Assembly (NCBI GenBank): GCA_910583895.1
Contig: CAJTYJ010000005.1
Span: 1 to 64,000, forward strand
Source: an uncultured Lachnospiraceae bacterium
GTDB taxonomy: Bacteria > Bacillota > Clostridia > Lachnospirales > Lachnospiraceae
Direction: 5' to 3'
DNA: 64,000 nt
The position numbers and the translations under genes were made by a program. Position 1 is the first letter of the stretch; each line of letters begins with the position of its first letter. Positions 26,286 to 34,394 of the stretch are shown one piece after another. The notes below the pieces were generated by a model. That model was not told the origin of the DNA. It was given only the letters and a program-made list of their open reading frames with translations, and ran no database searches.

Positions 26286-28757
26286 TTATATACCAAACAA
26301 TATTTTTTCCAAAGTACAGGCCTGTGTTTCTATATAATTTGGCATCCCTTTTTCGTTAAAATGGTATTCTATATTTTCCGACAAAACTTTAAAAATATTA
26401 TGTTTCAGAACAGTGCCATTCCGATCCATTAACATGCTGTCATCAATATCAATGTAATTGTCATTACCAGTTTCTATATAAAATATATCGTCATCCCATT
26501 TTTCAACTGTATAACAGCTTTCCAACATGCTCCACTGATAGATCTTCTCCATCTGTCCGGTCTCACATTTGATTTTCAATGCCATATTCACTGTCATCGG
26601 AAACAGATAAACATACCCATTGTCATAAAAACTTCTTGTAAATAATTCCTCCCAATAATCCTCTTTATGAAATTTTTGAAATCCTTCTGGGAAATCATGG
26701 AATGTCTCTGCAAAATTATTAGTATGATTCCATCTCACCACAACAGGCTCATATCCTGTCAGCCAAAAATAAATACCATCAAAACAAATAGTCGAAAAAC
26801 GCATTTCCTGTCCATTTATTTTATGGATATTTACTTCTTGAGTTCTCATATCTACTTCCAAAATACAATTATTACAATTTAGAGGGACCCAAAAAGATTC
26901 ATCTACAACACAAACGTCTCCACCTGTATTCACTCCTATAAATTCTGTGCTTTCTGCATTTATAAAAGAATCCTTTTTCCAGAAGTTCAAAATATGTATC
27001 TGCAGTGTATCCATATTTAAACATAACATCTCTGAATATTTATTACATATAAAATATATTAAGTTTTGAAAAACAACTGCTCTTTTTACATAATAATTCT
27101 TCTGTCCTTCCTTATAAAAAATCTGGTTAATATCAACCATTTTCTTTTCTTCATCATTACTATAAATCAATATTTTGGAAGATTCGTATGGAGCAAAAAC
27201 AACCTTTTCTTTGTATACGCAAATTCCTCCGAACATAAATTTAGAACAAGTCCCGCATTCTGTTAATACATCTATCGCTATTTGCTTCGTTCTTTTTGTT
27301 TGTGTATGAAATGTAAAAAAGCCTGCAACATTTTTGGAGGCAAAGTAAATTTCTTCTCCTGATCTTACCATGTTGTAAGTACTAAGAAGAATATTTTCAT
27401 TGCTGGAAACCACATTTACATCCTGTATCAGGACTGGTTTCCCTGCTGCCTGGCACAACTGCACCACCGAACTGGGATCTCCATAATACCCATCACACAC
27501 CACAATCGCCCGGTCCAGGTCCGGTGTATCGTCATAGATTCCCCAGCCTTCTTCCAGATACTGGTCCAGAAGCTCTTTGTACGCTGCCCACAATTGCGGA
27601 CGCATTGTCTGAAAGGTAGCCTTGACCAGCGGATGCGGTCTCCACAGAAGTGCCACTTTTTCCTTGTTTTCTTTAAAAACATCAAATACATCCTTGATCT
27701 TCGCAATCATCTTCTCCCCATTCTGAAGAATTGCGGTCACTCCGATATTATAGAAGATAATCTTCTTCCAGCTTCCGTCCGGTCTTTCGATGATGGAAAG
27801 CCACTCCTTGGGAAGCTCCACATCTTCTTTTCGCGTGTTCAGCACTTTATCAATCTTCGGTGAACCAAGCCCCAGGATCTTCTCTTCCCAATACGACCTG
27901 GTGGCAGACGTATTTTTCGTAAACTCGGTCAGAGCCTTTATATACACCTGCCGCATGTTTTCCGACTGGACAATGGTTTTATCCGCATAGAGAACACCCG
28001 GGGTGGTGCAAAAATGCGCCATCCCGTCCACAGCAGCTTGATTGTTCGGATCGATTTCATTTAATATAAAATAAGGTATATAGATTAACTGGTCGGTAAA
28101 TAGTTTTAGGTTTTTGGAATAGAAATACGGATGCACGCTGGTCAGATAGTTGCACTCGTCATAAGGATTATGGATAAAGATAAAATCCGGGCGGCGCTCC
28201 TGAAAATCATAATCTTTGTACCACGTAATCGGTACATACGGCGGATAAAGATCCCCTTCATAATGTTCCTCTTTAAAACTTCCATCCGGATTTCGGTCAT
28301 AGTAAGGAATAGGAATCACATAAGCATCACACTTGGGGTCCTCATCTGCAGCTTTCCACACACTTTCCAGGGAATCCCACATGGATGCTTTATACGGAAG
28401 AAACACTGCTTCTTGACGGATTGTCACATCCTGATTCAGACTGTTCCGAATCAAAATCAGAGAGCGATGCAGATTTTTGTAAGTCTTGCCTGCCGGTATA
28501 TTTTCTCCCTGACGAACTGACTCATAGATCTGATAGACCAGCTCACAGTATTCCTCCAAAAGAGTAACGGTCACAAAACCTTCCCCTTCTGACCGTTCGA
28601 TGGTCTCCCCAAGCTGAATTGCCGCATCCTGGCACTGGCTCAGAAGGTCCAAAACCGTTCCTTTCTGACCTGTTTCCAGCATTTTTCGGATCCCCTCATG
28701 TACTTGGCCAAGGAGCCTTACAATCTCATCTGCCTGTTCTTTGTCTGCTTTTCTCAT
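26286..28757 (-). CDS. CDP-glycerophosphotransferase-like protein with C-terminal repeat (beta-propeller-like) domain
   Basis: The 823-residue protein has a helical N-terminus (about 1-110). Next comes a region with IIFYNIGVTAILQNG, LLWRPHPLV and a YDDTPDLDRAIVVCDGYYGDPSSVV segment resembling the TagB/TagF polyol-phosphate transferase fold (to about residue 450). About 370 residues of short beta-rich repeats follow (for example GGICVYKEKVVFAPY, DGIYFWLTGYEPVVV). The first 445 codons have the composition of the flanking chromosome, while the rest are AT-rich like the cassette, so the gene looks chimeric. AAAGGAGTGAGAGC precedes the ATG. It is the first gene of the glycan operon. Confidence 0.65.
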   Translation of the reverse strand: MRKADKEQADEIVRLLGQVHEGIRKMLETGQKGTVLDLLSQCQDAAIQLGETIERSEGEGFVTVTLLEEYCELVYQIYESVRQGENIPAGKTYKNLHRSLILIRNSLNQDVTIRQEAVFLPYKASMWDSLESVWKAADEDPKCDAYVIPIPYYDRNPDGSFKEEHYEGDLYPPYVPITWYKDYDFQERRPDFIFIHNPYDECNYLTSVHPYFYSKNLKLFTDQLIYIPYFILNEIDPNNQAAVDGMAHFCTTPGVLYADKTIVQSENMRQVYIKALTEFTKNTSATRSYWEEKILGLGSPKIDKVLNTRKEDVELPKEWLSIIERPDGSWKKIIFYNIGVTAILQNGEKMIAKIKDVFDVFKENKEKVALLWRPHPLVKATFQTMRPQLWAAYKELLDQYLEEGWGIYDDTPDLDRAIVVCDGYYGDPSSVVQLCQAAGKPVLIQDVNVVSSNENILLSTYNMVRSGEEIYFASKNVAGFFTFHTQTKRTKQIAIDVLTECGTCSKFMFGGICVYKEKVVFAPYESSKILIYSNDEEKKMVDINQIFYKEGQKNYYVKRAVVFQNLIYFICNKYSEMLCLNMDTLQIHILNFWKKDSFINAESTEFIGVNTGGDVCVVDESFWVPLNCNNCILEVDMRTQEVNIHKINGQEMRFSTICFDGIYFWLTGYEPVVVRWNHTNNFAETFHDFPEGFQKFHKEDYWEELFTRSFYDNGYVYLFPMTVNMALKIKCETGQMEKIYQWSMLESCYTVEKWDDDIFYIETGNDNYIDIDDSMLMDRNGTVLKHNIFKVLSENIEYHFNEKGMPNYIETQACTLEKILFGI

Positions 28758-28778
28758 GCTCTCACTCCTTTGGCCTTT

Positions 28779-28784
28779 ATTATA
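28779..28784 (-). promoter_or_regulatory. Possible -10 box of the glycan operon
   Basis: A perfect TATAAT reads toward the 823-residue gene 22 bases before its ATG. No convincing -35 hexamer lies at 16-18 bases upstream, so an activator or another arrangement may be needed. The hairpin-rich segment behind the tnpB-like gene ends just upstream of it. Confidence 0.4.
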
Positions 28785-28840
28785 AAATTTGCATTGGAAG
28801 CTCTTCCGTCTGCAGCGGACTGCTTTTCATTGGAAAAATA

Positions 28841-29031
28841 AGAAATATTGGTCATCCTTATGGGATGATGCGGAAAAATCCCGCTTCGCTCCTTGTTACT
28901 TCACCTGTTTGTGTTCACAAGGTCCTGGCATACCCAATGCGCGGGAAATCCCCGCCTTCTAATGCCGTGATTGTTTTTATATCATGGACACGCCTGCCCG
29001 GTCCATCTGGTCAAATCAAGGGTTTTCACCT
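28841..29031 (-). ncRNA. Candidate structured RNA behind the tnpB-like gene (omega-RNA-like)
   Basis: On the minus strand the region following the stop of the tnpB-like gene folds into at least four hairpins. These are GCGGG/CCCGC (28955-28941), CCTTGT/ACAAGG (28922-28891), GCGG/CCGC around a T-rich loop (28884-28870) and TCATCC/GGATGA (28868-28852). In TnpB systems the guide RNA scaffold overlaps the gene's 3' end and extends downstream, with the guide at its end. The location and GTGAAGTAACAAGGAGCGAAG-like linker fit that plan, but transcription and guide boundary are inference. Confidence 0.4.
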
Positions 29032-30372
29032 TCATTTATCCGGGCTTTTGTGTCCGAATGAACGGAAATCATCCGACGCTGTCCCGCGCTTTTTTGCGTT
29101 CCTGGCAGCGTTGATCTTCTGATCTTCTTCATATCCGCAATGGCTGCAGAAAAATTTTCCGCCGTTCTTGGTCCCACGCGCCTGGCAATGGCTGCAGAGA
29201 TTGCTGATATCTTTTCCGAAAACCTCCACAAATTCCACTGACTGCTCCTGGCATTTCTGCCTGAGCCGGCTGCGGATATAGCCTCTCTGCCAGGTGGACA
29301 CCAGATAATTCATCTTTTTTGCGGGACCACTGACTCCTGTCCCGGGAAGTTTGGGCAAATACAAAACCGCCGGTTTTTCTGTCCTCAATAAACGGTTCAG
29401 CTCCTGATTGATATAACTGTGCAGCTGCTCTTCCAGCCGGCGTTTCCTGGCCTGATATTTTTTCCTGCCGGAATTGGCTTTGCGGTTTCGCTGATAGCTG
29501 ACGGTCTGCTCCGACAGCCAGTCTGACAATTGCTTTTGGTATTCTCCGAATTGCATTCCATACAGATGCCCTTCATCCGTCACCAGCATCACGCGCATCC
29601 CCATGGACAGTCCCACCTGTCTGCCATAGTCTGCATGACTTTTTACTGCCACATACACCGGAACCTGAAGCTCCACGTCCCCCCGATCCGGGTAAAGGCG
29701 GATATAAATCTGGCGGATGTACCGATTGCCGTCCGTAAGGGGGATAAAGATCCGCTTCCGCTTTTGTTTCACCGAAATGTAAATCCCGTGATCCGCATAC
29801 CGGTAAGCCCGCTCTCCGATGGAAAAACCTTCTGCTTCTTCCGTATGCAGCTTTCTTACATATTTTCGCACCTGTCTGCGAAGATAACGTTCCAGCTTTT
29901 CTGCTTCCACTTGTGAAGCCAGGAATTCATACTGCCGCTGCAGATCTTCCGGAAGTTTCAGCTTTGTACAATTCAGCGCCGACTCAAAGGCATTGCTTAC
30001 CTTCAAAAGATATCTGAGAAAATGCTTTTCCTCCTCTGTGAACTTCTCATGAGCGTTCACACGTTTCAGAACAGCAGCCTTCACCCTGCCCCACTGAAGC
30101 TTGATCTCCTTTAAAGCATCAAAAACAGCCAGATAAAAATACACGGACGGCAGACCCAGGCTTTCCCGAAGGCCGCTTTTTGTCATCTCATTTTGCACCG
30201 TATAACCCGGATAAAGCTTGGAAAGGCTTTTGATTCCACCATAACGCCCGAAAACATAATTTTTCACACTGGCGCAGTCTTTCGCGATTTCCTGGAGTTT
30301 CTGCATATCTTCCCCGGAAACCGGCACTTTATTGTATTGTCGGACGATCTTGCATATGGTCTGTTCCGGCAT
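29032..30372 (-). CDS. TnpB-family protein lacking canonical RuvC catalytic residues (putatively nuclease-dead)
   Basis: The 446-residue protein has the TnpB layout: an N-terminal helical part (KNYVFGRYGGIKSLSKLYPG), a beta-rich domain, a split RuvC fold and a zinc ribbon (C393, C396, C409, C412). In active TnpB the RuvC acids lie in GIDLG, EDL and DRDxNAA. Here the equivalents read GLSMG (Ser256), YLPKL (no Glu near 339-341) and DQKINAA (Lys419). All three catalytic positions therefore seem replaced while the fold is kept full length. That pattern matches TnpB-derived RNA-guided repressors (TldR) in principle; guide-directed DNA binding is inference. AAAGGAATCAGGA precedes the ATG. Confidence 0.78.
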   Translation of the reverse strand: MPEQTICKIVRQYNKVPVSGEDMQKLQEIAKDCASVKNYVFGRYGGIKSLSKLYPGYTVQNEMTKSGLRESLGLPSVYFYLAVFDALKEIKLQWGRVKAAVLKRVNAHEKFTEEEKHFLRYLLKVSNAFESALNCTKLKLPEDLQRQYEFLASQVEAEKLERYLRRQVRKYVRKLHTEEAEGFSIGERAYRYADHGIYISVKQKRKRIFIPLTDGNRYIRQIYIRLYPDRGDVELQVPVYVAVKSHADYGRQVGLSMGMRVMLVTDEGHLYGMQFGEYQKQLSDWLSEQTVSYQRNRKANSGRKKYQARKRRLEEQLHSYINQELNRLLRTEKPAVLYLPKLPGTGVSGPAKKMNYLVSTWQRGYIRSRLRQKCQEQSVEFVEVFGKDISNLCSHCQARGTKNGGKFFCSHCGYEEDQKINAARNAKKRGTASDDFRSFGHKSPDK

Positions 30373-30400
30373 TCCTGATTCCTTTGAGCCGCCAATCTTG

Positions 30401-30424
30401 TTCCAAAAAGTGTAGGTTTTGGAA
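30401..30424. promoter_or_regulatory. Dyad site A, candidate recombinase or operator site
   Basis: The 24-bp dyad has arms TTCCAAAA / TTTTGGAA around GTGTA. Its sequence matches the reverse complement of site B at 20 of 24 positions. It lies 29 bases upstream of the tnpB-like ATG. Confidence 0.5.
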
Positions 30425-30471
30425 CAAAATTTCTATAGGTGGGATTTACCAGAAGAAATCCTCTGCGATCC

Positions 30472-30500
30472 TTGATTTTTGTATAAAATTATGCTAAAAT
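30472..30500 (+). promoter_or_regulatory. Possible promoter inside the segment between sites A and B
   Basis: TTGATT (30472-30477) and TAAAAT (30495-30500) are 17 bases apart on the plus strand, pointing away from the tnpB-like gene. No equally good promoter was found pointing toward it in the same segment (the best is TTGTTA-19-CATAAT). If the segment can invert, this promoter would face the gene. Confidence 0.35.
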
Positions 30501-30528
30501 CCCTTATGATCATAACAATCCAGCCGAT

Positions 30529-30552
30529 ATCCAAAATGTACACTATTTGGAA
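30529..30552. promoter_or_regulatory. Dyad site B, candidate recombinase or operator site
   Basis: The 24-bp dyad has arms TCCAAAA / TTTGGAA around TGTACACTA and lies 13 bases beyond the recombinase stop. With site A it flanks 104 bp. The core matches site A in inverted orientation, whereas the outside flank CAAAATT matches in direct orientation. The pair could therefore be recombination sites or repressor sites. Confidence 0.5.
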
Positions 30553-30565
30553 CAAAATTCTAAAG

Positions 30566-31171
30566 TTATCTTTTCTTTTTTTTCCGCTCCACCCCCTTCC
30601 GATAAAACGTAGTTGTTGACATGCCGCATCGTTCGGCCGCTTCCCGGACTGTAATCTTTCCGGACTGCCAGTTTCGGTAGGCCTGTTCAAAATTATCGGG
30701 AAGAGGATTTTGGGGCCTTCCGAACTGAACGCCCCGCTGTTTGGCCGCGTCAATGCCTTCTTTTTGTCGTTCTCTGATATTTTTCCGCTCATTTTCTGCC
30801 ACAAAAGACAACACCTGAAGGACGATATCACTCAAAAAGGTACCCATCAGATCTTTCCCCCGGCGGGTATCCAGAAGGGGCATGTCCAGGACCACGATAT
30901 CCACCTTCTTCTCCCGGGTCAGCACCCGCCACTGTTCTAAAATTTCCTCATAATTTCTTCCCAGCCGATCGATACTTTTAATGTATAAAAGATCATCCTC
31001 CTTCAGGCGCTTCAGCATCTGCTGATATCTGGGTCTTTCAAAATCCTTTCCGGACTGTTTATCCATATAAATATTTCTGCGAGGTACCTGCACCCCCGCC
31101 AGGGCAATCATCTGCCGGTCCTCTTTCTGCTCCCGTGTGCTGACACGGGCGTACCCATACATTCTGCTCAT
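30566..31171 (-). CDS. Small serine recombinase (Hin/resolvase type)
   Basis: From the ATG at 31171 the protein is 201 residues. The catalytic domain has YGYARVSTREQ with nucleophile Ser11, then IKSIDRLGRNYEEI and the long E helix (IVLQVLSFVAENERKNIRERQKEG). GRPQNPLP and a helix-turn-helix (ITVREAAERCGMSTTTFYRK) follow. This N-catalytic/C-HTH order is that of invertases and resolvases, whereas IS607 TnpA has its HTH first. AAAGGAGGAATATC precedes the chosen ATG; the frame opens 8 codons earlier. It is followed by the tnpB-like gene. Confidence 0.92.
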   Translation of the reverse strand: MSRMYGYARVSTREQKEDRQMIALAGVQVPRRNIYMDKQSGKDFERPRYQQMLKRLKEDDLLYIKSIDRLGRNYEEILEQWRVLTREKKVDIVVLDMPLLDTRRGKDLMGTFLSDIVLQVLSFVAENERKNIRERQKEGIDAAKQRGVQFGRPQNPLPDNFEQAYRNWQSGKITVREAAERCGMSTTTFYRKGVERKKKKR

Positions 31172-31262
31172 GATATTCCTCCTTTGTATTTCCATTCCTT
31201 GCTCTTCTGTGTCCCCTTGTCCACAGAGGAGAACCTATATGATTATCTTAGGCCGCAGAGCA

Positions 31263-31298
31263 GAAAAAAAAAGAGAAATCAGACAATTCTGATTTCTC
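31263..31298 (-). terminator. Terminator behind the thioesterase gene
   Basis: On the minus strand an 11-bp perfect stem (31298-31288 with 31283-31273) with a 4-base loop is followed by a run of nine or more T (31272-31263). It separates the thioesterase gene from the recombinase. Confidence 0.88.
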
Positions 31299-31330
31299 CC
31301 CGGTATGGCAGATCACTTTTTATTCTGTTT

Positions 31331-31726
31331 TCAAGCTTCTTTCTTTTTCCCGCTGTAATAAGTAAAAGTCCCCTCCGCCAGAAGCTTCCCGTCCTCCGAC
31401 TCTACCCTGGCCCGAAGCCACATCACATGCTTTCCTGCCCGGATGACCTCCGACCGGGCGGTTACCACACCGGAGGACACATTTCCCAGAAAATGAAATT
31501 CACTGTCCAGGGTGACCGGATCCTTCATATACTTCATGGCCGTAACTCCCGTGGCAGTATCCGCCATGGTATAGAACAAACCTCCATGGACGATACCATA
31601 GGGATTTAAGTGTCTTGGCCCGATCGTCACTCTTGCAGAACAGGTCTCCCCATAGATCACCTGCACCCCGCAATACTCAATAAACTGGTCATCCTTCATC
31701 GTTTCTGCAATCGCCTTTTCCTCCAT
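31331..31726 (-). CDS. PaaI-family hotdog thioesterase
   Basis: From the ATG at 31726 the protein is 131 residues, normal for the family. NPYGIVHGGLFYTMADTATG is the hotdog active-site helix with the HGG motif. Such enzymes hydrolyse acyl-CoA thioesters; the substrate is unknown. AAGGGAAGGTATAT precedes this ATG, so it is preferred over the frame opening at 31786. The gene has its own promoter and terminator and follows the fab operon on the same strand. Confidence 0.85.
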   Translation of the reverse strand: MEEKAIAETMKDDQFIEYCGVQVIYGETCSARVTIGPRHLNPYGIVHGGLFYTMADTATGVTAMKYMKDPVTLDSEFHFLGNVSSGVVTARSEVIRAGKHVMWLRARVESEDGKLLAEGTFTYYSGKKKEA

Positions 31727-31826
31727 ATATACCTTCCCTTCTGAAAAAGGTGCATGGTCTTTTTTATCCTGACAAAAACTTTGCACCTGGATCTTGCAGG
31801 CTGTAACCCTGCAGTTGTCAACCTTA

Positions 31827-31858
31827 TTATAATGGATTCCGGAAAAAGTGTAAAGTTA
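31827..31858 (-). promoter_or_regulatory. Predicted promoter of the thioesterase gene
   Basis: On the minus strand TTTACA and a perfect TATAAT are separated by 17 bases. Just downstream lies a dyad (GCAGG / CCTGC around GTTACAG) that could be an operator. Confidence 0.6.
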
Positions 31859-31865
31859 TGCAGAT

Positions 31866-31916
31866 AAAAAGCCAAAGGACTGCCCCTCGCCAAAATCGGC
31901 TTTCCATGGGCAGTCC
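31866..31916 (-). terminator. Terminator of the fatty-acid operon
   Basis: GGACTGCCC (from 31916) pairs with GGGCAGTCC (to 31877) around a loop of about 22 bases, followed on the minus strand by TTTGGCTTTTT. It lies about 60 bases behind fabZ. Confidence 0.75.
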
Positions 31917-31976
31917 CGGTTATGATTCAAACTTCCCCTCCGTGAACAAAGGAACACACAAAGGCATCATGGTGTA

Positions 31977-32402
31977 TCACCCTACCGCAAACGTCATCTC
32001 CGCCGATGCAGCGACTTTTCCGTCCACGGTCGCCGTGGCTTTGCCAACACCGATAGGGCCTTTTTGCTTTACAATTTCCAGCTCCAGAGTCAGCACATCC
32101 CCGGGAACCACTTTTTTCTTGAACTTTGCCTTGTCGATGCCGCCAAAATAGGCTGTCTTTCCTTTATGATCCGGCTGACTTAAGATCGCCACTGCGCCCA
32201 CCTGAGCCAGGGCTTCCAGGATCAGCACTCCCGGCATGACCGGCTCCTTTGGAAAATGCCCGCCGAAAAAAGGTTCATTGTAGGTAACGCACTTTTTTCC
32301 CACAGCCCGCTTTCCCGGCTCCAGCTCCTCGATCCGGTCGATCAGAAGAAACGGCTGTCTGTGAGGAATGATCTCCATGATCTCTTTGATATCCATGACC
32401 AT
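31977..32402 (-). CDS. fabZ: 3-hydroxyacyl-ACP dehydratase FabZ
   Basis: The 141-residue hotdog protein has the FabZ active-site elements [12 protein letters not shown], the catalytic His in [12 protein letters not shown] and the Glu in [10 protein letters not shown]. It dehydrates 3-hydroxyacyl-ACP in each elongation round. No FabA is visible, so unsaturated fatty acids may depend on FabZ/FabF activities. It is the last gene of the operon, 13 bases behind fabF. Confidence 0.95.
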   Translation of the reverse strand: MVMDIKEIMEIIPHRQPFLLIDRIEELEPGKRAVGKKCVTYNEPFFGGHFPKEPVMPGVLILEALAQVGAVAILSQPDHKGKTAYFGGIDKAKFKKKVVPGDVLTLELEIVKQKGPIGVGKATATVDGKVAASAEMTFAVG

Positions 32403-32415
32403 CTGTCAGTCCCCC

Positions 32416-33651
32416 TTACCCTTCATACTTCTTAATCAGAATGCTGGCATTGTGTCCGCCAAAGCCCAGAGAGTTGGACAGTGCATAGGTAAGATCCAAA
32501 GACACGCCCTCACCCTGTACGTAATCCAGATCCAGCTCCTCATCCGGATTCTGCAGACCTCTGGTCACGTGGACAAAACTCTCCTCCATCTCCTTGACGC
32601 AGGTGATGAATTCCACTGCTCCTGCCGCACCCAGAAGATGACCGATCATGGATTTGGTGGAGTTGATCTTCATCTCTTTTGCATGCGCCCCGAACGCCAG
32701 TTTGATGGCTCTGGTCTCAAACAGGTCATTGTGATGGGTGCTGGTTCCGTGAGCATTGATATACAGGATTTCTTCCATGTTCGCGCCGGACTCCTCCACC
32801 GCCCATTTCATGGCCGTAGCCGCGCCCATACCATCCTCCGCCGGGGAAGTAATATGATATGCATCGCTGGTGGCACCATATCCCACCACCTCTGCCAAAA
32901 TCTTCGCCCCGCGGTTCTTTGCATGCTCCAGCTCTTCCAATACAACCACACCGGCTCCCTCGCCCATGACAAAGCCGTCCCGGTCCTTATCAAAGGGGAT
33001 CGAGCAGCGGTCAGGATCTTCACTGCCGGAAAGAGCTGTCAGCGCCGCAAAACCTGCCACACCGGTGGGACAGATACAGCTCTCCGTACCGCCTGCCAGC
33101 ATCACTTCCGCATCACCAGCCTGGATGCTGCGGTATGCCTCACCAATGGAATGCGTTCCGGTGGCACATGCAGTCACCACATTCAGGCTCTTTCCTTTTA
33201 AGCCATAGGCGATGGATACATTGCCGGCTGCCATATTGGAAATCATCAGCGGAACCATCAAAGGTGCCACCCGGTTGGGTCCTTTCTGATTCAGCCTGGT
33301 GTATTCCCTCTCTACCACCTCCAGACTGCCGATGCCGGAACCGATGGAGCATCCTACCCGGTAAGCATCCTCTTTCTCCATATCAAGCCCGGCCTGCTCC
33401 ATCGCTTCCTTCGCTGCTGCCACTGCATACTGAGAAAATGGCTCCATTCTCTTCGCCGCTTTAAAATCCATAAAGTCTTTGGCCACAAAGCCTTTGACTT
33501 CTGCTGCCACATGAGCTTTGTATCCGGACGCATCAAACTTGGAGATGACGCCGAATCCGTGATTGCCCGCCTTGATATTTTCAAAAAAATCTTTTACATT
33601 CAGTCCAAGGGGCGTGATCGCTCCCATTCCAGTCACAACTACTCTTCTCAT
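32416..33651 (-). CDS. fabF: 3-oxoacyl-ACP synthase II FabF
   Basis: The 411-residue condensing enzyme starts RRVVVTGMGAITPLG. It has the Cys-His-His triad in VVTACATGTHSIG, NAHGTSTHHND and STKSMIGHLLGAAGA. It extends acyl-ACP by two carbons from malonyl-ACP. Its ATG touches the stop of fabG, which points to coupled translation. Confidence 0.96.
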   Translation of the reverse strand: MRRVVVTGMGAITPLGLNVKDFFENIKAGNHGFGVISKFDASGYKAHVAAEVKGFVAKDFMDFKAAKRMEPFSQYAVAAAKEAMEQAGLDMEKEDAYRVGCSIGSGIGSLEVVEREYTRLNQKGPNRVAPLMVPLMISNMAAGNVSIAYGLKGKSLNVVTACATGTHSIGEAYRSIQAGDAEVMLAGGTESCICPTGVAGFAALTALSGSEDPDRCSIPFDKDRDGFVMGEGAGVVVLEELEHAKNRGAKILAEVVGYGATSDAYHITSPAEDGMGAATAMKWAVEESGANMEEILYINAHGTSTHHNDLFETRAIKLAFGAHAKEMKINSTKSMIGHLLGAAGAVEFITCVKEMEESFVHVTRGLQNPDEELDLDYVQGEGVSLDLTYALSNSLGFGGHNASILIKKYEG

Positions 33652-34394
33652 TAGATCGCCATACCTCCGTCTACGCTGATGATCTGCCCTGTGATATATG
33701 CCGCTTTTTCAGATGCCAGATAAGTTACCATATTGGCAATGTCTTCCGGCTTTCCAAAACGTCCCAGCGGAATCTGGGCCGTAGCCGCCTCCTTAACACT
33801 TTCCGAAAGCACCTGGGTCATATCTGTGTCCACAAACCCGGGCGCCACTCCATTCACTGTAATCCCGCGGCTGGCCAGTTCTCTGGCCATGGTTTTGGTC
33901 AGGCCGATGATGCCTGCCTTGGAAGCCGCATAATTGGCCTGTCCGGCATTTCCAAGGATACCGGAAACGGATGTGATATTGATGATCCGTCCGGACCGCT
34001 GTTTCAGCATCTGGCGGCTTGCCCCTTTGATCGTGTTGAAGCACCCTTTCAGATTGGCACTGATGACAGCGTCAAAATCCTCTTCCGTCATCTTCATGAT
34101 CAGATTATCCCTGGTGATCCCTGCATTGTTGACCAGGATATCCAGTCTGCCGTACTGTGCGATGACCTCTTTTATCATGGCCAGTGCCGCATCTGTATCC
34201 GCCACATTGCACTGGTATGCACAGCCCTCTGTTCCAAGTCCCCTGATCTCCTCCACCACTGCTTCCGCTTTTTCTTTGGAGCCGTTGTAGTTTACCACCA
34301 CTGTCGCCCCTTCTTTCGCCAGCGCAACCGCAATCGCCCGGCCGATTCCTTTTGCCGCTCCGGTCACCAGCGCAATCTTTCCTTTCAGCATCAT
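33651..34394 (-). CDS. fabG: 3-oxoacyl-ACP reductase FabG
   Basis: The 247-residue short-chain dehydrogenase has the NADPH loop [21 protein letters not shown], and the catalytic Ser-Tyr-Lys set in [23 protein letters not shown]. It reduces 3-oxoacyl-ACP. It overlaps the fabD stop by 4 bases. Confidence 0.96.
   Translation of the reverse strand: MMLKGKIALVTGAAKGIGRAIAVALAKEGATVVVNYNGSKEKAEAVVEEIRGLGTEGCAYQCNVADTDAALAMIKEVIAQYGRLDILVNNAGITRDNLIMKMTEEDFDAVISANLKGCFNTIKGASRQMLKQRSGRIINITSVSGILGNAGQANYAASKAGIIGLTKTMARELASRGITVNGVAPGFVDTDMTQVLSESVKEAATAQIPLGRFGKPEDIANMVTYLASEKAAYITGQIISVDGGMAI

Larger units (their letters stand above)
28852..31171 (-). mobile_element. Recombinase plus TnpB-like locus (degenerate or exapted IS607/IS200-type element)
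   Basis: A serine recombinase gene, a 193-bp spacer with two related dyad sites, a tnpB-like gene and a hairpin-rich 3' segment are laid out on one strand in the order used by IS607-type elements. Yet the recombinase has the Hin/resolvase design (catalytic domain then helix-turn-helix), and the TnpB-like protein lacks its catalytic acids. No terminal repeats or target duplication were recognised, so it may no longer transpose as an element. Confidence 0.5.

Noticed and set aside
29032..30372. Ordinary active IS200/IS605-type TnpB nuclease
   Set aside because: No TnpA-Y1 transposase gene is nearby, no terminal features were recognised, and the catalytic Asp/Glu/Asp positions are not acidic.
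30401..30552. Site pair read as a CRISPR-like repeat
   Set aside because: There are only two units, with a 104-bp gap, imperfect identity and dyad symmetry; no leader or Cas genes.
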